Shown piece after piece: positions 15,764-24,178 of a DNA stretch of 64,000 nt (positions within the stretch are counted from its first letter, which is position 1; every line of letters starts with the position of its first letter). The stretch spans positions 1 to 64,000 of the forward strand of contig NZ_FOVH01000002.1 in assembly GCF_900115095.1 (NCBI RefSeq). The letters are read 5' to 3'. The position numbers were made by a program, and so were the translations under genes. The notes beneath the pieces are model-generated. The model saw only the letters and a program-made list of their open reading frames with translations. It was not told the origin of the DNA and did no database searches. This DNA is from Actinomadura madurae (GTDB lineage Bacteria; Actinomycetota; Actinomycetes; Streptosporangiales; Streptosporangiaceae).

Positions 15764-18553
15764 TCAAGCGTCGCCGCCCGTGTTGCTCTCGGCGCTGCCT
15801 ACACCGCCTGCGAAGACGTCGCTGACGCCGGCGTCGAGGCGGTAGCGCTTGATGGCCTGCGGCAGGGTCTCCGGCTTGACCTCGCCGTGCCGGGCGAGCC
15901 GGGTGAGCACCGCGAGGACGACGGACGCGGCGTCCACGTGGAAGAACCGGCGGGCGGCGGCGCGGGTGTCGGAGAAGCCGTACCCGTCGGTGCCGAGCGA
16001 GGAGAAGTCCCCGTGCACCCAGGGCGCGATCTGGTCGGGTACGGCGCGGGTGAAGTCCGATACCGCCACGATCGGCCCGGCGACGCTGTCGAGCGTCCGG
16101 GAGACGTAGGGGACGCGCTGCTCGGCGTCGGGGTTGAGCAGGTTCCACTCGTCGCAGTCGCGGGCCTCGCGGGCCAGCTCGTTCCACGACGTGGCCGACC
16201 AGACGTCCGCGGCGACGCCCCAGTCCTCGGCGAGGAGGCGCTGGGCTTCCAGGGCCCACCGGCCGCCGACGCCGGACGCGAGGATCTGGGCCCGCGGGGT
16301 CTCGCCGTTCCCGGAGGCGACCTCCGGGGCTTCCCGGTACCGGTACAGGCCCTTGAGGAGCCCGTCGACGTCGAGGTTCTCGGGCTCGGCGGGCTGCTGG
16401 TACGGCTCGTTGTAGACGGTGAGGTAGTAGAAGACGTCCTCGCCGTTCGGGTGCTCCTCGGACGTCCCGTACATGCGGCGCAGCGCGTCCTTGACGATGT
16501 GCGCCAGCTCGAACGCCCACGTCGGGTCGTAGTGGACGCACGCCGGGTTCGTCGCCGCGAGGAGCGGGGAGTGGCCGTCGGCGTGCTGCAGGCCCTCGCC
16601 GGTGAGGGTGGTGCGTCCGGCGGTGGCGCCGAGCAGGAAGCCGCGGCCCATCTGGTCGCCGAGCGCCCACATCTGGTCGCCGGTCCGCTGAAACCCGAAC
16701 ATCGAGTAGAAGATGTAGACCGGGATCATGTGCTCGCCGTGCGTGGCGTACGCGGTGCCCGCGGCGATGGTGGACGCCATCGAGCCGGCCTCGCTGATGC
16801 CCTCGTGCAGCATCTGGCCGCTCTCGGACTCCTTGTACGACAGCAGCAGCTTGCGGTCCACCGCGTCGTAGGTCTGCCCCTGCGGCGAGTAGATCTTGGA
16901 CGTGGGGAAGAGCGAGTCCATGCCGAACGTGCGGTACTCGTCCGGGGCGATCGGCACGAACCGGGCGCCGATGTTCTCGTCCTTGATCAGGTCCTTGAGC
17001 AGCCGGACGAACGCCATGGTCGTCGCGACGTTCTGCTTGCCGGAGCCCTTCTTCATCTCGCTGTAGACGGGGTCGCCCGGCAGCTTGAGCGGTTTGGCCC
17101 GCACGACCCGCTTCGGCAGGAACCCGCCGAGGGCGGCGCGCCGCTCGCGCATGTACTGGATCTCGTCGGAGTCCTCGCCCGGGTGGTAGTAGGGAGGCAG
17201 CGGGGCCTCCAGCGCCGAGTCGGGGATGTCCAGGTAGAGCCGGTCCCGGAACTCCTTCAGCTCGGCCTTGGTGAGCTTCTTCATCTGGTGGGTGGCGTTG
17301 CGGGCCTCGAAGTCGGAGCCGAGCGTCCAGCCCTTGATGGTGTGCGCCAGGATGACCGTCGGCTGGCCGACGTGCTCGCGGGCCGACTTGAACGCCGCGT
17401 ACACCTTGCGGTAGTCGTGCCCGCCGCGGGACAGCTTGCGCAGGTCGTCGTCCGACAGATGCTGGACGATCCTGCGCAGCCGCGGGTCGGCGCCGAAGAA
17501 CTTCTCCCGGATGTACTCGCCGGATTCGACGCTGAACGTCTGGAACTGCCCGTCCGGGGTGGTGTTCATCTGGTTGACCAGCACGCCGTCGACGTCCTGC
17601 GCGAGCAGCGGGTCCCAGTCGCGGCCCCAGATGACCTTGATGACGTTCCAGCCGGCGCCGCGGAAGAACGACTCCAGCTCCTGGATGATCTTGCCGTTGC
17701 CGCGCACCGGGCCGTCGAGCTGCTGCAGGTTGCAGTTGACGACGAAGGTGAGGTTGTCTAGCTCCTCGCGGGCGGCGAGGCCGATCGCGCCGAGCGACTC
17801 CGGCTCGCCCATCTCGCCGTCGCCGAGGAACGCCCACACGTGCGACCGGGACGTGTCCTTGATCTTGCGGCTGTACATGTAGCGGTTGAACCGCGCCTGG
17901 TACACCGAGTCGATCGCGGTGAGGCCCATGGACACCGTGGGGAACTCCCAGAAGTCCGGCATGAGCCGCGGGTGCGGGTAGGACGACAGGCCGCCGCCCG
18001 GGTGCGAGTGCTCCTGCCGGAACCCGTCGAGCTTGTCCTCGGGCAGCCGGCCCTCCAGGAACGCGCGGGCGTAGATGCCGGGGGCGGCGTGGCCCTGGAT
18101 GAAGACCTGGTCGCCGGACTCGCCGTGGTCCTTGCCGCGGAAGAAGTGGTTGAAGCCCACCTCGTACAGGGAGGCGGCGGAGGCGTAGGTGGCGATGTGG
18201 CCGCCGACGCCGAGCTCGGGCCGGTTGGCCCGGGACACCATGATCGCCGCGTTCCAGCGGATGTAGGCGCGGATGCGCCGCTCGACGTGCTCGTCGCCGG
18301 GGAACCAGGGTTCGGACTCCGGCGGGATGGTGTTGATGAAGTCGGTGCTGCGCAGGCCGGGCACGCCGACCTGCTGCTCGCGCGCCCGCTCCAGGAGCCG
18401 CAGCATCACGTAGCGCGCCCTGCCGCGGCCTTCTGTCTTGATGACCGTGTCCAGCGACTCCAGCCATTCCCGGGTTTCGTCCGGGTTGATGTCGGGCAGC
18501 TGGCTCGGCAGGCCGTCGCTGATGATCGAAAAGCGTTGACGTCCGGAAGCCAC
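15764..18553 (-). CDS. aceE: Pyruvate dehydrogenase E1 component, homodimeric type
   Basis: A 929-aa thiamine-diphosphate enzyme that decarboxylates pyruvate and feeds the E2 lipoyl domains of the pyruvate dehydrogenase complex. The TPP motif GDGEMGEPE opens a stretch ending in VVNCN. Other family blocks are visible: [28 protein letters not shown], and [13 protein letters not shown]. Length matches the alpha2 bacterial E1. GTG 18553 is chosen ([11 protein letters not shown]) with AGAGGGG just upstream. In mycobacteria aceE likewise sits by DUF3052 and ahpE, as here. Confidence 0.95.
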   Translation of the reverse strand: MASGRQRFSIISDGLPSQLPDINPDETREWLESLDTVIKTEGRGRARYVMLRLLERAREQQVGVPGLRSTDFINTIPPESEPWFPGDEHVERRIRAYIRWNAAIMVSRANRPELGVGGHIATYASAASLYEVGFNHFFRGKDHGESGDQVFIQGHAAPGIYARAFLEGRLPEDKLDGFRQEHSHPGGGLSSYPHPRLMPDFWEFPTVSMGLTAIDSVYQARFNRYMYSRKIKDTSRSHVWAFLGDGEMGEPESLGAIGLAAREELDNLTFVVNCNLQQLDGPVRGNGKIIQELESFFRGAGWNVIKVIWGRDWDPLLAQDVDGVLVNQMNTTPDGQFQTFSVESGEYIREKFFGADPRLRRIVQHLSDDDLRKLSRGGHDYRKVYAAFKSAREHVGQPTVILAHTIKGWTLGSDFEARNATHQMKKLTKAELKEFRDRLYLDIPDSALEAPLPPYYHPGEDSDEIQYMRERRAALGGFLPKRVVRAKPLKLPGDPVYSEMKKGSGKQNVATTMAFVRLLKDLIKDENIGARFVPIAPDEYRTFGMDSLFPTSKIYSPQGQTYDAVDRKLLLSYKESESGQMLHEGISEAGSMASTIAAGTAYATHGEHMIPVYIFYSMFGFQRTGDQMWALGDQMGRGFLLGATAGRTTLTGEGLQHADGHSPLLAATNPACVHYDPTWAFELAHIVKDALRRMYGTSEEHPNGEDVFYYLTVYNEPYQQPAEPENLDVDGLLKGLYRYREAPEVASGNGETPRAQILASGVGGRWALEAQRLLAEDWGVAADVWSATSWNELAREARDCDEWNLLNPDAEQRVPYVSRTLDSVAGPIVAVSDFTRAVPDQIAPWVHGDFSSLGTDGYGFSDTRAAARRFFHVDAASVVLAVLTRLARHGEVKPETLPQAIKRYRLDAGVSDVFAGGVGSAESNTGGDA

Positions 18554-18708
18554 GGGGTCCCCTCTGTCCTTACCGTCCTTGCTGGTGAGACCTGCGCGCC
18601 ACCGAGCGGGAGGCGGCCGGTCCCCGGCAGACTGTTGTCGCCTCGGTTCGTGATCCATCGTCGCCGTTTATGACGGCTAACGCATCTCTACCAACCGGTA
18701 ACCATTCT

Positions 18709-18724
18709 CCCCGGTCAACCGGGG
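18709..18724. promoter_or_regulatory. Inverted repeat in the aceE/DUF1918 divergent promoter region
   Basis: CCCCGGT (18709-18715) and ACCGGGG (18718-18724) form a perfect 7+7 dyad with a 2-bp spacer, about 150 bp upstream of aceE and 48 bp upstream of the DUF1918 gene. A second ACCGGT lies close by at 18692. Candidate operator for a pyruvate- or redox-responsive regulator; no regulator gene is adjacent. Confidence 0.35.
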
Positions 18725-18771
18725 TACCCACCCTGTGGAGAGCCGTTTTTCCGGCGACATGGGGAGTAGTG

Positions 18772-18969
18772 ATGAACGGACGGATCGGAGACCGGCTGCA
18801 CGTGCACGGCAACGTCGTCGGGCAGCCGGACCGTACGGGCGAGATCATCGAGGTGCGCGGAGAGGCCGGCGGCCCGCCGTACCTGGTCCGCTTCGACGAC
18901 GGCCACGAGACCCTGGTCTACCCGGGTCCGGACGCCGTCATCGAGCCCCGTAAGCAGGTTTCGCGCTGA
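18772..18969 (+). CDS. DUF1918 domain protein
   Basis: A 65-aa protein with the DUF1918 pattern: IGDRLHVHGNVVGQPDR, GEIIEVRGEAG, PPYLVRFDDGHETLVYPGP. It is a small SH3-like beta barrel of unknown function, frequent in actinomycetes. ATG 18772 has a GGGGAG box about 6 nt before it. It is divergent from aceE. Confidence 0.85.
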   Translation: MNGRIGDRLHVHGNVVGQPDRTGEIIEVRGEAGGPPYLVRFDDGHETLVYPGPDAVIEPRKQVSR

Positions 18970-19039
18970 GCAGACGGGCGGCCGGAGATCGCGCCGCCGC
19001 GGACGCGTTCCGCGGCGCCGATCGGGTACACCGGGGATC

Positions 19040-19447
19040 ATGGAGAGCACCGTGGTCCGGGTGGCCACCGGTACGAGCGAGGCCGTGCACGACATCACGG
19101 CCGAATGCGAGCGGTTCGCCGCGTCGGCGGGCGGCGACGGGTTGCTGCACGTCTTCGTCCCGCACGCCACCGCCGGCGTGGCGATCATCGAGCTGGGGTC
19201 GGGCAGCGACGACGACCTGCTGGCGGCCCTGGGTGACCTGCTGCCCTCGGACGACCGGTGGCGCCACGCGCACGGGTCGCGCGGGCACGGGCGGTCGCAC
19301 GTGATGCCCGCGATCGTCCCGCCGTTCGCGACGCTGCCGGTCGTCGGCGGGCGCCTCGCGCTCGGCACCTGGCAGTCGGTGGCCCTGGTCGACCTCAACG
19401 TGGACAATGCGGAGCGCCAGGTTCGGTTGTCCTTCATTAAAGGATGA
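19040..19447 (+). CDS. YjbQ/UPF0047 family protein
   Basis: A 135-aa UPF0047 protein. The family blocks are visible: LLHVFVPHATAGVAIIE, then HAHGSRGHGRSHVMPAIV, then GTWQSVALVDLN. The conserved His residues may bind metal. Some members show weak thiamine phosphate synthase activity, but the true role is unsettled. The gene stands alone between DUF1918 and DUF3052. Confidence 0.9.
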   Translation: MESTVVRVATGTSEAVHDITAECERFAASAGGDGLLHVFVPHATAGVAIIELGSGSDDDLLAALGDLLPSDDRWRHAHGSRGHGRSHVMPAIVPPFATLPVVGGRLALGTWQSVALVDLNVDNAERQVRLSFIKG

Positions 19448-19696
19448 GCGGGGGCCGAACCGGAGCGGCGGGATACGCGGGGCGGCGCATCACCCTCCGT
19501 GGACGTGCGGTGACGGCGATCTCCGTATTCGGGTCGATGAGGCCACCAAATGCCGGGAAGACACTTGCGCAACGGGGCCTCACTTGTGTGGACTGTCCCG
19601 CAAACACCGCGCAGGTGCGGACGGGCCACCCGTCTCGGGGGGTCGGAAGGACACGAGCACGGCACCGTGCGGACTGACGACAATGGGAGGACTTTC

Positions 19697-20125
19697 GTGA
19701 GCGCGACCGCGGGTCAGGCGCAGTCTGAGCGCAGCCTGGCCGAACGGCTCGGCCTGAAGGCGGGCCAGGTGGTGCAGGAGATCGGCTACGACGACGACGT
19801 AGACGAGGAGCTTCGTCGCTCCGTCGAGGAGCTCACGGGGAACGAGCTGGTCGACGAGGACTACGAGGACGTGGTCGACATCGTGCTGCTGTGGTGGCGC
19901 GAGGAGGACGGCGACCTGTTCGAGGGTCTGACCGACGCGATGATCCCGCTCACCGGGGGCGGCAACATCTGGCTGCTGACGCCGAAGGCGGGCCGGGACG
20001 GGCATGTGGAGCCGAGCGACATCGGCGAAGCGGCGCAGACCGCCGGCCTGTCGCAGACCAGCAGCGTCAGTGCCGCCAAGGAATGGTCCGGCACGCGGCT
20101 GGTCGCGCCCAAGGTCCGCAAGTAG
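19697..20125 (+). CDS. DUF3052 family protein
   Basis: A 142-aa acidic cytosolic protein typical of the actinobacterial DUF3052 family: ERLGLKAGQVVQEIGYDDD, VVDIVLLWWREEDGDL, and PLTGGGNIWLLTPK. Function unknown. The order aceE region / DUF3052 / ahpE is also seen in Mycobacterium tuberculosis, which argues for a conserved functional link. GTG 19697 has GGGAGG 6 nt upstream. ahpE follows after 19 bp. Confidence 0.9.
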   Translation: MSATAGQAQSERSLAERLGLKAGQVVQEIGYDDDVDEELRRSVEELTGNELVDEDYEDVVDIVLLWWREEDGDLFEGLTDAMIPLTGGGNIWLLTPKAGRDGHVEPSDIGEAAQTAGLSQTSSVSAAKEWSGTRLVAPKVRK

Positions 20126-20144
20126 GGCGGGGCTGGAGCCACTC

Positions 20145-20606
20145 TTGGCCGTCGACGTAGGCGATGCCGCGCCGGACTTCGAGCTGAGGGACCAGCACGG
20201 CGCCCCGGTGAGGCTGTCGGGCTTCCGTGGAGACAAGAACGTCGTCCTGGTGTTCTACCCGCTGGCGTTCAGCGGCGTGTGCACGGGCGAGCTGTGCACG
20301 ATCCGGGACGAGCTGCCCAGCCTGGGCGATCCGGACGACGTGCAGGTGCTCGCGGTCTCGGTCGACTCGATGTTCGCCCTGCGGGCCTGGTCCGACCAGA
20401 AAGGATTCGACTTCCCGCTGCTGTCGGACTTCTGGCCGCACGGCGGGACGGCACGAGACTACGGCGTGTTCGACGAGGCGAAGGGGCTGGCGTTGCGGGG
20501 CACCTTCGTCATCGACACCGAGGGCGTGGTCCGCTGGAAGGTCGTGAACGCCATTCCGGACGCACGCGACATCGGGGAGTACCGCAAGGCGCTCGCCGAA
20601 CTCTGA
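20145..20606 (+). CDS. ahpE: Peroxiredoxin AhpE
   Basis: A 153-aa one-Cys-type peroxiredoxin that reduces peroxides and peroxynitrite. The peroxidatic cysteine is Cys46 in PLAFSGVCTGEL. FPLLSDFWPHG and RGTFVIDTEG match the AhpE subfamily. TTG 20145 is the best start, with GGAG about 7 nt before it and no in-frame ATG nearby; it gives the family length. It is co-transcribed with DUF3052. Mycothiol/mycoredoxin is the expected reductant in such hosts. Confidence 0.92.
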   Translation: MAVDVGDAAPDFELRDQHGAPVRLSGFRGDKNVVLVFYPLAFSGVCTGELCTIRDELPSLGDPDDVQVLAVSVDSMFALRAWSDQKGFDFPLLSDFWPHGGTARDYGVFDEAKGLALRGTFVIDTEGVVRWKVVNAIPDARDIGEYRKALAEL

Positions 20607-20613
20607 GCGAAAC

Positions 20614-20668
20614 GGACCGGTTCCGGTGCCGTCCGCGACCATCCGTAACGGATGGCCGGAACCGGTCC
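20614..20668 (+). terminator. Two-tier hairpin after ahpE
   Basis: An outer 13-bp stem (20614-20626 with 20656-20668) encloses an inner 7-bp hairpin (20640-20646 with 20648-20654). Position suggests transcription termination or attenuation before the zinc-ribbon gene. Confidence 0.65.
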
Positions 20669-20688
20669 CCCGCACCCTTGGAGGTGTG

Positions 20689-21039
20689 ATGCCCTGCTTC
20701 CGCTGCGGGGCGCGGCAGACCGACCCCGTGCGCGGCGCGAGCCCGTGGAAGCGCGGGGTGCGGGCCGACCACCAGGTACTGATCTGCCCGGCCTGCCAGG
20801 CCGCCCATGACTGGGCGGACACCCTGGACCGCTGCGCGGCGTGCGGCTCGGCCGCCCTGGTCTGCCGGCTCGGAGAGGTGGAGTGCCGCGACTGCGGGCA
20901 CACCCGCGACGCCGTCCGGGACGATCTCGGCGGCGCCGACCTGGTGCACTCGGGCGCGCAGCCGCCCGCCGACGGGGGCCTGTCAGAGGAGGTCGCGGCG
21001 GCGCTGTCGCGCGTCCTGAAACGGGGCCCGGCCGGCTGA
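20689..21039 (+). CDS. Zinc-ribbon-like hypothetical protein
   Basis: A 116-aa soluble protein with four CxxC-type motifs: CFRCG, CPAC, CAACG and CRDCG, spaced as two zinc ribbons. No catalytic motif. The C-terminal third is Ala/Gly-rich and ends LSRVLKRGPAG. ATG 20689 has TTGGAGG upstream. Families of this kind appear next to ahpE in several actinomycetes; function unknown. Confidence 0.75.
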   Translation: MPCFRCGARQTDPVRGASPWKRGVRADHQVLICPACQAAHDWADTLDRCAACGSAALVCRLGEVECRDCGHTRDAVRDDLGGADLVHSGAQPPADGGLSEEVAAALSRVLKRGPAG

Positions 21040-21132
21040 TCCGGGGCGCCGCGGGGGACGGCCGGCACCCGTCCGATTCGTACGCCTCGTCCGGTCTTGA
21101 CGCGGTGTTTTGCCTGCTGCGACGCTTCGCGG

Positions 21133-22191
21133 ATGCCGATCGTCCTGCTACGCCTGGTCAGCCGGATCACCGGGCGGTCCTGGCGCGTGCCCGCGCTCGT
21201 CCTCGCGGGCGCGTTCCTGCTGGGCTGGGTGCTGATCGCGGTGTTCGAGGAGCCCGGCGCGGACCTCAAGAACCCGTCCCAGTACGTCTGGTACTTCCTG
21301 GTCAGCGGCACCACCACCGGGTACGGCGATCTCGCGCCGGAGACGGTCGGCGGCCGGATCGGCGGCGTGCTGATCATCGTGGCCGGTCTCACCGCGGGGC
21401 TCGTGCTGTTCGCCGAGCTGACGCTCTGGATGGCGAAGGGCAGGACCATGAAGGCGAACGGGCAGGCGCGGCTGCACAGGCGGCGGCACGTCGTGATCGT
21501 CGGATACGAGCGGGAGGCCCTGCGCGCCATCATCGGCCAGCTGCGCGCCGACCCCGCGTACGCGCGGACGCCCGTCGTCACGATCTTCTGGCCGGGGCAG
21601 CTGACGGGCGAGAATCCCGACCCCGACCTGTACGACGTCGTCGCGTTCGACGACACCGCCTACGAGAGGGCGTGCCTGGAGCACGCACGCACGGCCGTGG
21701 TCGTGGGGCACTCCGACGACGAGACCGTCCGGGTGATGCTCGGCGTCGTGGCCTACCTGCGGCGCAGAGGCGCCCCGCCGGTCCACCTGCTGGCGGGGCT
21801 GCGCGACGGCGGCCGCCGCGCGGAGATCACCGAGGCGTTGGACCTGATCAGCGCCGACATCGAGCCGGTGGACGTCGACGACCCCGCCGTGGTCGCCGTC
21901 GCCATCCGCAACCCGGGCGTCGCGGCGATCTACCACAACCTCGCGAGCACGCTCGACAGCGACGGGACGCTCTACCGCGTGGACGTCCCCGAGGACGCCG
22001 GCGAGTGGTCCCGCCTCGACGTCGCGGTCTTCCTCCTGCACCGGGGGAGCACGCTGCTGGCGGTCGGCGAGTCGCACGGCCCGAACGCCCGGTTCCGGCT
22101 CACCGCCCTCCCGGACGAGCGCATCCGCGGCGGCCAGTCCCTCGCGGTGGTCGCCCCCGAGCGCCCGGAGATCCCCTGGCACGAGCTGTGA
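21133..22191 (+). CDS. Potassium channel family protein with RCK-like cytosolic domain
   Basis: A 352-aa protein. Two membrane helices (about 18-38 and 73-97) flank a pore loop with the K+ selectivity filter TTTGYGDL (Thr60-Leu67). The cytosolic region starts RRRHVVIVGYEREALRAII, a Rossmann-like RCK/TrkA-N fold, with further DDT and GHSDDETVRVM blocks. It is a ligand-gated K+ channel of the MthK/Kch layout. ATG 21133 is used; the upstream frame extension is Cys-rich and not membrane-like. Confidence 0.87.
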   Translation: MPIVLLRLVSRITGRSWRVPALVLAGAFLLGWVLIAVFEEPGADLKNPSQYVWYFLVSGTTTGYGDLAPETVGGRIGGVLIIVAGLTAGLVLFAELTLWMAKGRTMKANGQARLHRRRHVVIVGYEREALRAIIGQLRADPAYARTPVVTIFWPGQLTGENPDPDLYDVVAFDDTAYERACLEHARTAVVVGHSDDETVRVMLGVVAYLRRRGAPPVHLLAGLRDGGRRAEITEALDLISADIEPVDVDDPAVVAVAIRNPGVAAIYHNLASTLDSDGTLYRVDVPEDAGEWSRLDVAVFLLHRGSTLLAVGESHGPNARFRLTALPDERIRGGQSLAVVAPERPEIPWHEL

Positions 22192-22197
22192 GGGACC

Positions 22198-22234
22198 GGG
22201 AGAGCGCCCCGCACGCCCGCTGGGGCGCTCTCCC
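22198..22234 (+). terminator. Terminator hairpin after the K+ channel gene
   Basis: A perfect 13-bp stem (22198-22210 with 22222-22234) with an 11-nt loop begins 7 bp after the stop codon. Confidence 0.75.
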
Positions 22235-22310
22235 GGCGGCCGCGAGCGCGCGGCCCGGGGCACAGGTCCGAAGCCCCGGGGCCTCCCCGCGCACACGCGG
22301 AGCCGTTGAC

Positions 22311-22398
22311 CCCCACACCTCCCGGTTCGCTCGCGCTCAAGCGTGTTGCTTGTGGGGGGGCGACCCCCCACACCCCCCGGTTCGCTTCGCTCAAGCGG
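22311..22398. repeat. Imperfect direct repeat between the channel and prk genes
   Basis: A unit of about 33 bp, beginning CCCCACACC, containing CGGTTCGCT and ending CTCAAGCG, occurs at 22311-22343 and again at 22364-22398. The second copy runs over the stop codon and last codons of prk. It looks like a small intergenic repeat family member. Confidence 0.5.
22352..22371. terminator. Hairpin downstream of prk
   Basis: GTGGGGGG (22352-22359) pairs with CCCCCCAC (22364-22371) around a 4-nt loop, 20 bp past the prk stop on the minus strand. It lies inside the direct-repeat region. Confidence 0.5.
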
Positions 22399-23362
22399 CT
22401 TGGCGGTGGTCGGCGTCCAGCAGGTGGTACAGCAGGAGCAACTGGGTGATGGCGAGGGGGTCGCTGGTTCCGGAGTCGCCGAGGCGGCCGAGCGCGCCGG
22501 GGTCGGGGAGACCGGTGCCGGCGCGGGGGCCGAGACGCTCCCAGATGGCCTTCTTGACCACCCGCGACTCCTCCGGCGAGACGTACCCGTGCACGTGCAG
22601 GGCGTCCACGGGACGGCCGTCGGTGTCGCGGTGCAGCCGCAGGTGCATGGCGGTCCCGGTGTCGCCTGCGCCGCCGTCCAGGACGTCCGCCAGCTCGGGA
22701 TGGTCGATGGTCGGACGCAGCAGCAGCTCCGCCGACAGCGGCGTCCCCGGCGGGTCGAGGCGGCCGGCGACCGGCGCGAACCGGACGACGATGTCGGCGT
22801 GCCTGCGCTGCGGCCGGATGTAGGCGGCGCTCTCCGGTTCGCGCCGGGCCAGCTCCGCCATGACCTGCTCGGGGCTGTAGCCGCGCTTCTCGCAGTCGCG
22901 GCGGACCTTCCAGGAGTGCCGCAGCGGCTCGGGCGGGTCGAGGTAGACGGTGATGTCGAAGCAGGCCCGCGCGAGCCGGGTGTGCAGCGGCAGCAGCCCC
23001 TCGACGATCACGAAGTCGCGTGGCTCGACCAGTTCCGGCCGGACGAGCTTCCCGGTCGTGTGGTCGTACACGGGTTTGAGGATCGGCTCGCCCATGGACA
23101 GCAACTGCAGGTGCTGCTCCATGACGTCGATGTGGTTGCAGTCGGGGTGCAGCGCCGTGAACGGCTTGCCGGCCCGTTCGGCGCGGTCGTAGCGGTGATA
23201 GTCGTCCACGCACACCGCGGTCATCCGGTCGGCCCCCAGACACCGCACAAGCCCCCTGGTCAGCGTGGTCTTGCCCGCCGCGCTGTCCCCCGCGATGGCG
23301 AGCATGACGGGGCGGCGGCCCGACCCGCGCGCCCGGAGCATATGCACGATCCGATGGGGCAC
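22391..23362 (-). CDS. prk: Phosphoribulokinase
   Basis: A 323-aa enzyme that phosphorylates ribulose 5-phosphate to the RuBisCO substrate ribulose 1,5-bisphosphate. The P-loop GDSAAGKTT is at residues 25-33. The PRK signature follows: CVDDYHRYDRAER, HPDCNHIDVMEQHLQLL, GEPILKPVYDH, and FVIVEGLLPL. A distinct C-terminal domain covers roughly residues 215-323. GTG 23362 is chosen because GGAGGAG lies 6 nt upstream. It is divergent from a NarL-type response regulator and lies about 4.4 kb from cbbLSX. A uridine-kinase-like role is less likely given the PRK-specific blocks. Confidence 0.88.
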   Translation of the reverse strand: MPHRIVHMLRARGSGRRPVMLAIAGDSAAGKTTLTRGLVRCLGADRMTAVCVDDYHRYDRAERAGKPFTALHPDCNHIDVMEQHLQLLSMGEPILKPVYDHTTGKLVRPELVEPRDFVIVEGLLPLHTRLARACFDITVYLDPPEPLRHSWKVRRDCEKRGYSPEQVMAELARREPESAAYIRPQRRHADIVVRFAPVAGRLDPPGTPLSAELLLRPTIDHPELADVLDGGAGDTGTAMHLRLHRDTDGRPVDALHVHGYVSPEESRVVKKAIWERLGPRAGTGLPDPGALGRLGDSGTSDPLAITQLLLLYHLLDADHRQAA

Positions 23363-23483
23363 CTGGCTCCTCCGTCCTGCGGAATTCAGTTTTCGTGATG
23401 CAGCGTAGGCAGGTGCGCCGGGCCGTTCTTCCCCCAAACAGGGGAGAGCGGGGGTGAACCCGCGGGACGCCTTCCCGGGCGCG

Positions 23484-23499
23484 GCTACTGGTGAGTAGC
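23484..23499. promoter_or_regulatory. Small inverted repeat in the prk / response-regulator divergent region
   Basis: GCTAC and GTAGC form a 5-bp dyad with a 6-bp spacer 23 bp upstream of the response regulator gene. Possible autoregulatory site; weak on its own. Confidence 0.25.
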
Positions 23500-23521
23500 T
23501 TTCGGTTGTTATCGTGCCGGG

Positions 23522-24178
23522 ATGAGCGCCCCCGTACGCGTCGTCCTGGTGGACGACCACGAGATGATCCTCGCCGGGCTGACCGCGATGCTGGCCGGGT
23601 TCCCCGGCCGGGTGCGCGTCGTCGGGCAGGCGGGGACGGGGGAGGAGGCGGCCCGGCTGGTCACCGCCCTGCGCCCGGACGTCGTCCTGCTGGACGTGCG
23701 GCTCGGCCCGGAGAGCGGCCTGGACCTGTGCCGGCTGATCACGGGGCGGGTGCCGGAGTCGCGAGTGGTGTTCCTGTCGGTGTACGACGACGAGCAGTAC
23801 GTCTTCGAGGCGCTGCGGGCCGGGGCGGGCGGCTACCTGCTCAAGCGGGTTGACGGCCCGGAGCTCGTCCGGCGGCTGGAGGAGGTCGCGCAGGGCGAGA
23901 CGGTCGTCGACCCGACGCTCGCGGGCCGGATGGCGGTGACCGCGGCGCGGCTCACCCGCGGCGAGTTCTGGCCCGGCGCGAACCGGGGGCTCACCCAGCG
24001 CGAGAGCGAGGTGCTGTCCCTGCTCGTCGGAGGTTTGTCGAACAAGGCGATCGCGGCGCGGCTGGTGCTGAGCGAGGAGACCGTGAAGAGCCACCTGCGC
24101 GCCCTGTACCGCAAGCTGGAGGTGACCGACCGGTCGGCGGCGATCGCGGTCGCGCTGCGGGAGGGGCTGTTCCGGTGA
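23522..24178 (+). CDS. NarL/FixJ-family response regulator
   Basis: A 218-aa two-component regulator. The receiver domain (about 5-125) has the acidic pair DDH near the start, the phospho-acceptor Asp58 in LLDVRLG, and the conserved Lys in LLKRV. The LuxR-type HTH at about 158-212 contains LTQRESEVLSLL and SNKAIAARLVLSEETVKSHL. It overlaps the kinase gene by 4 bp (GTGA). Divergence from prk across about 160 bp makes prk a plausible target. Confidence 0.9.
   Translation: MSAPVRVVLVDDHEMILAGLTAMLAGFPGRVRVVGQAGTGEEAARLVTALRPDVVLLDVRLGPESGLDLCRLITGRVPESRVVFLSVYDDEQYVFEALRAGAGGYLLKRVDGPELVRRLEEVAQGETVVDPTLAGRMAVTAARLTRGEFWPGANRGLTQRESEVLSLLVGGLSNKAIAARLVLSEETVKSHLRALYRKLEVTDRSAAIAVALREGLFR

Noticed and set aside
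19448..19696. Small gene between yjbQ-type gene and DUF3052
   Set aside because: Short frames exist but lack ribosome sites and any plausible composition. The stretch is best read as promoter and leader of DUF3052-ahpE.
22391..23362. Uridine kinase instead of phosphoribulokinase
   Set aside because: The P-loop is shared, but the HPDCNHIDVMEQHLQ and GEPILKPVYDH blocks, the extra C-terminal domain and the nearby cbbLSX favour PRK.
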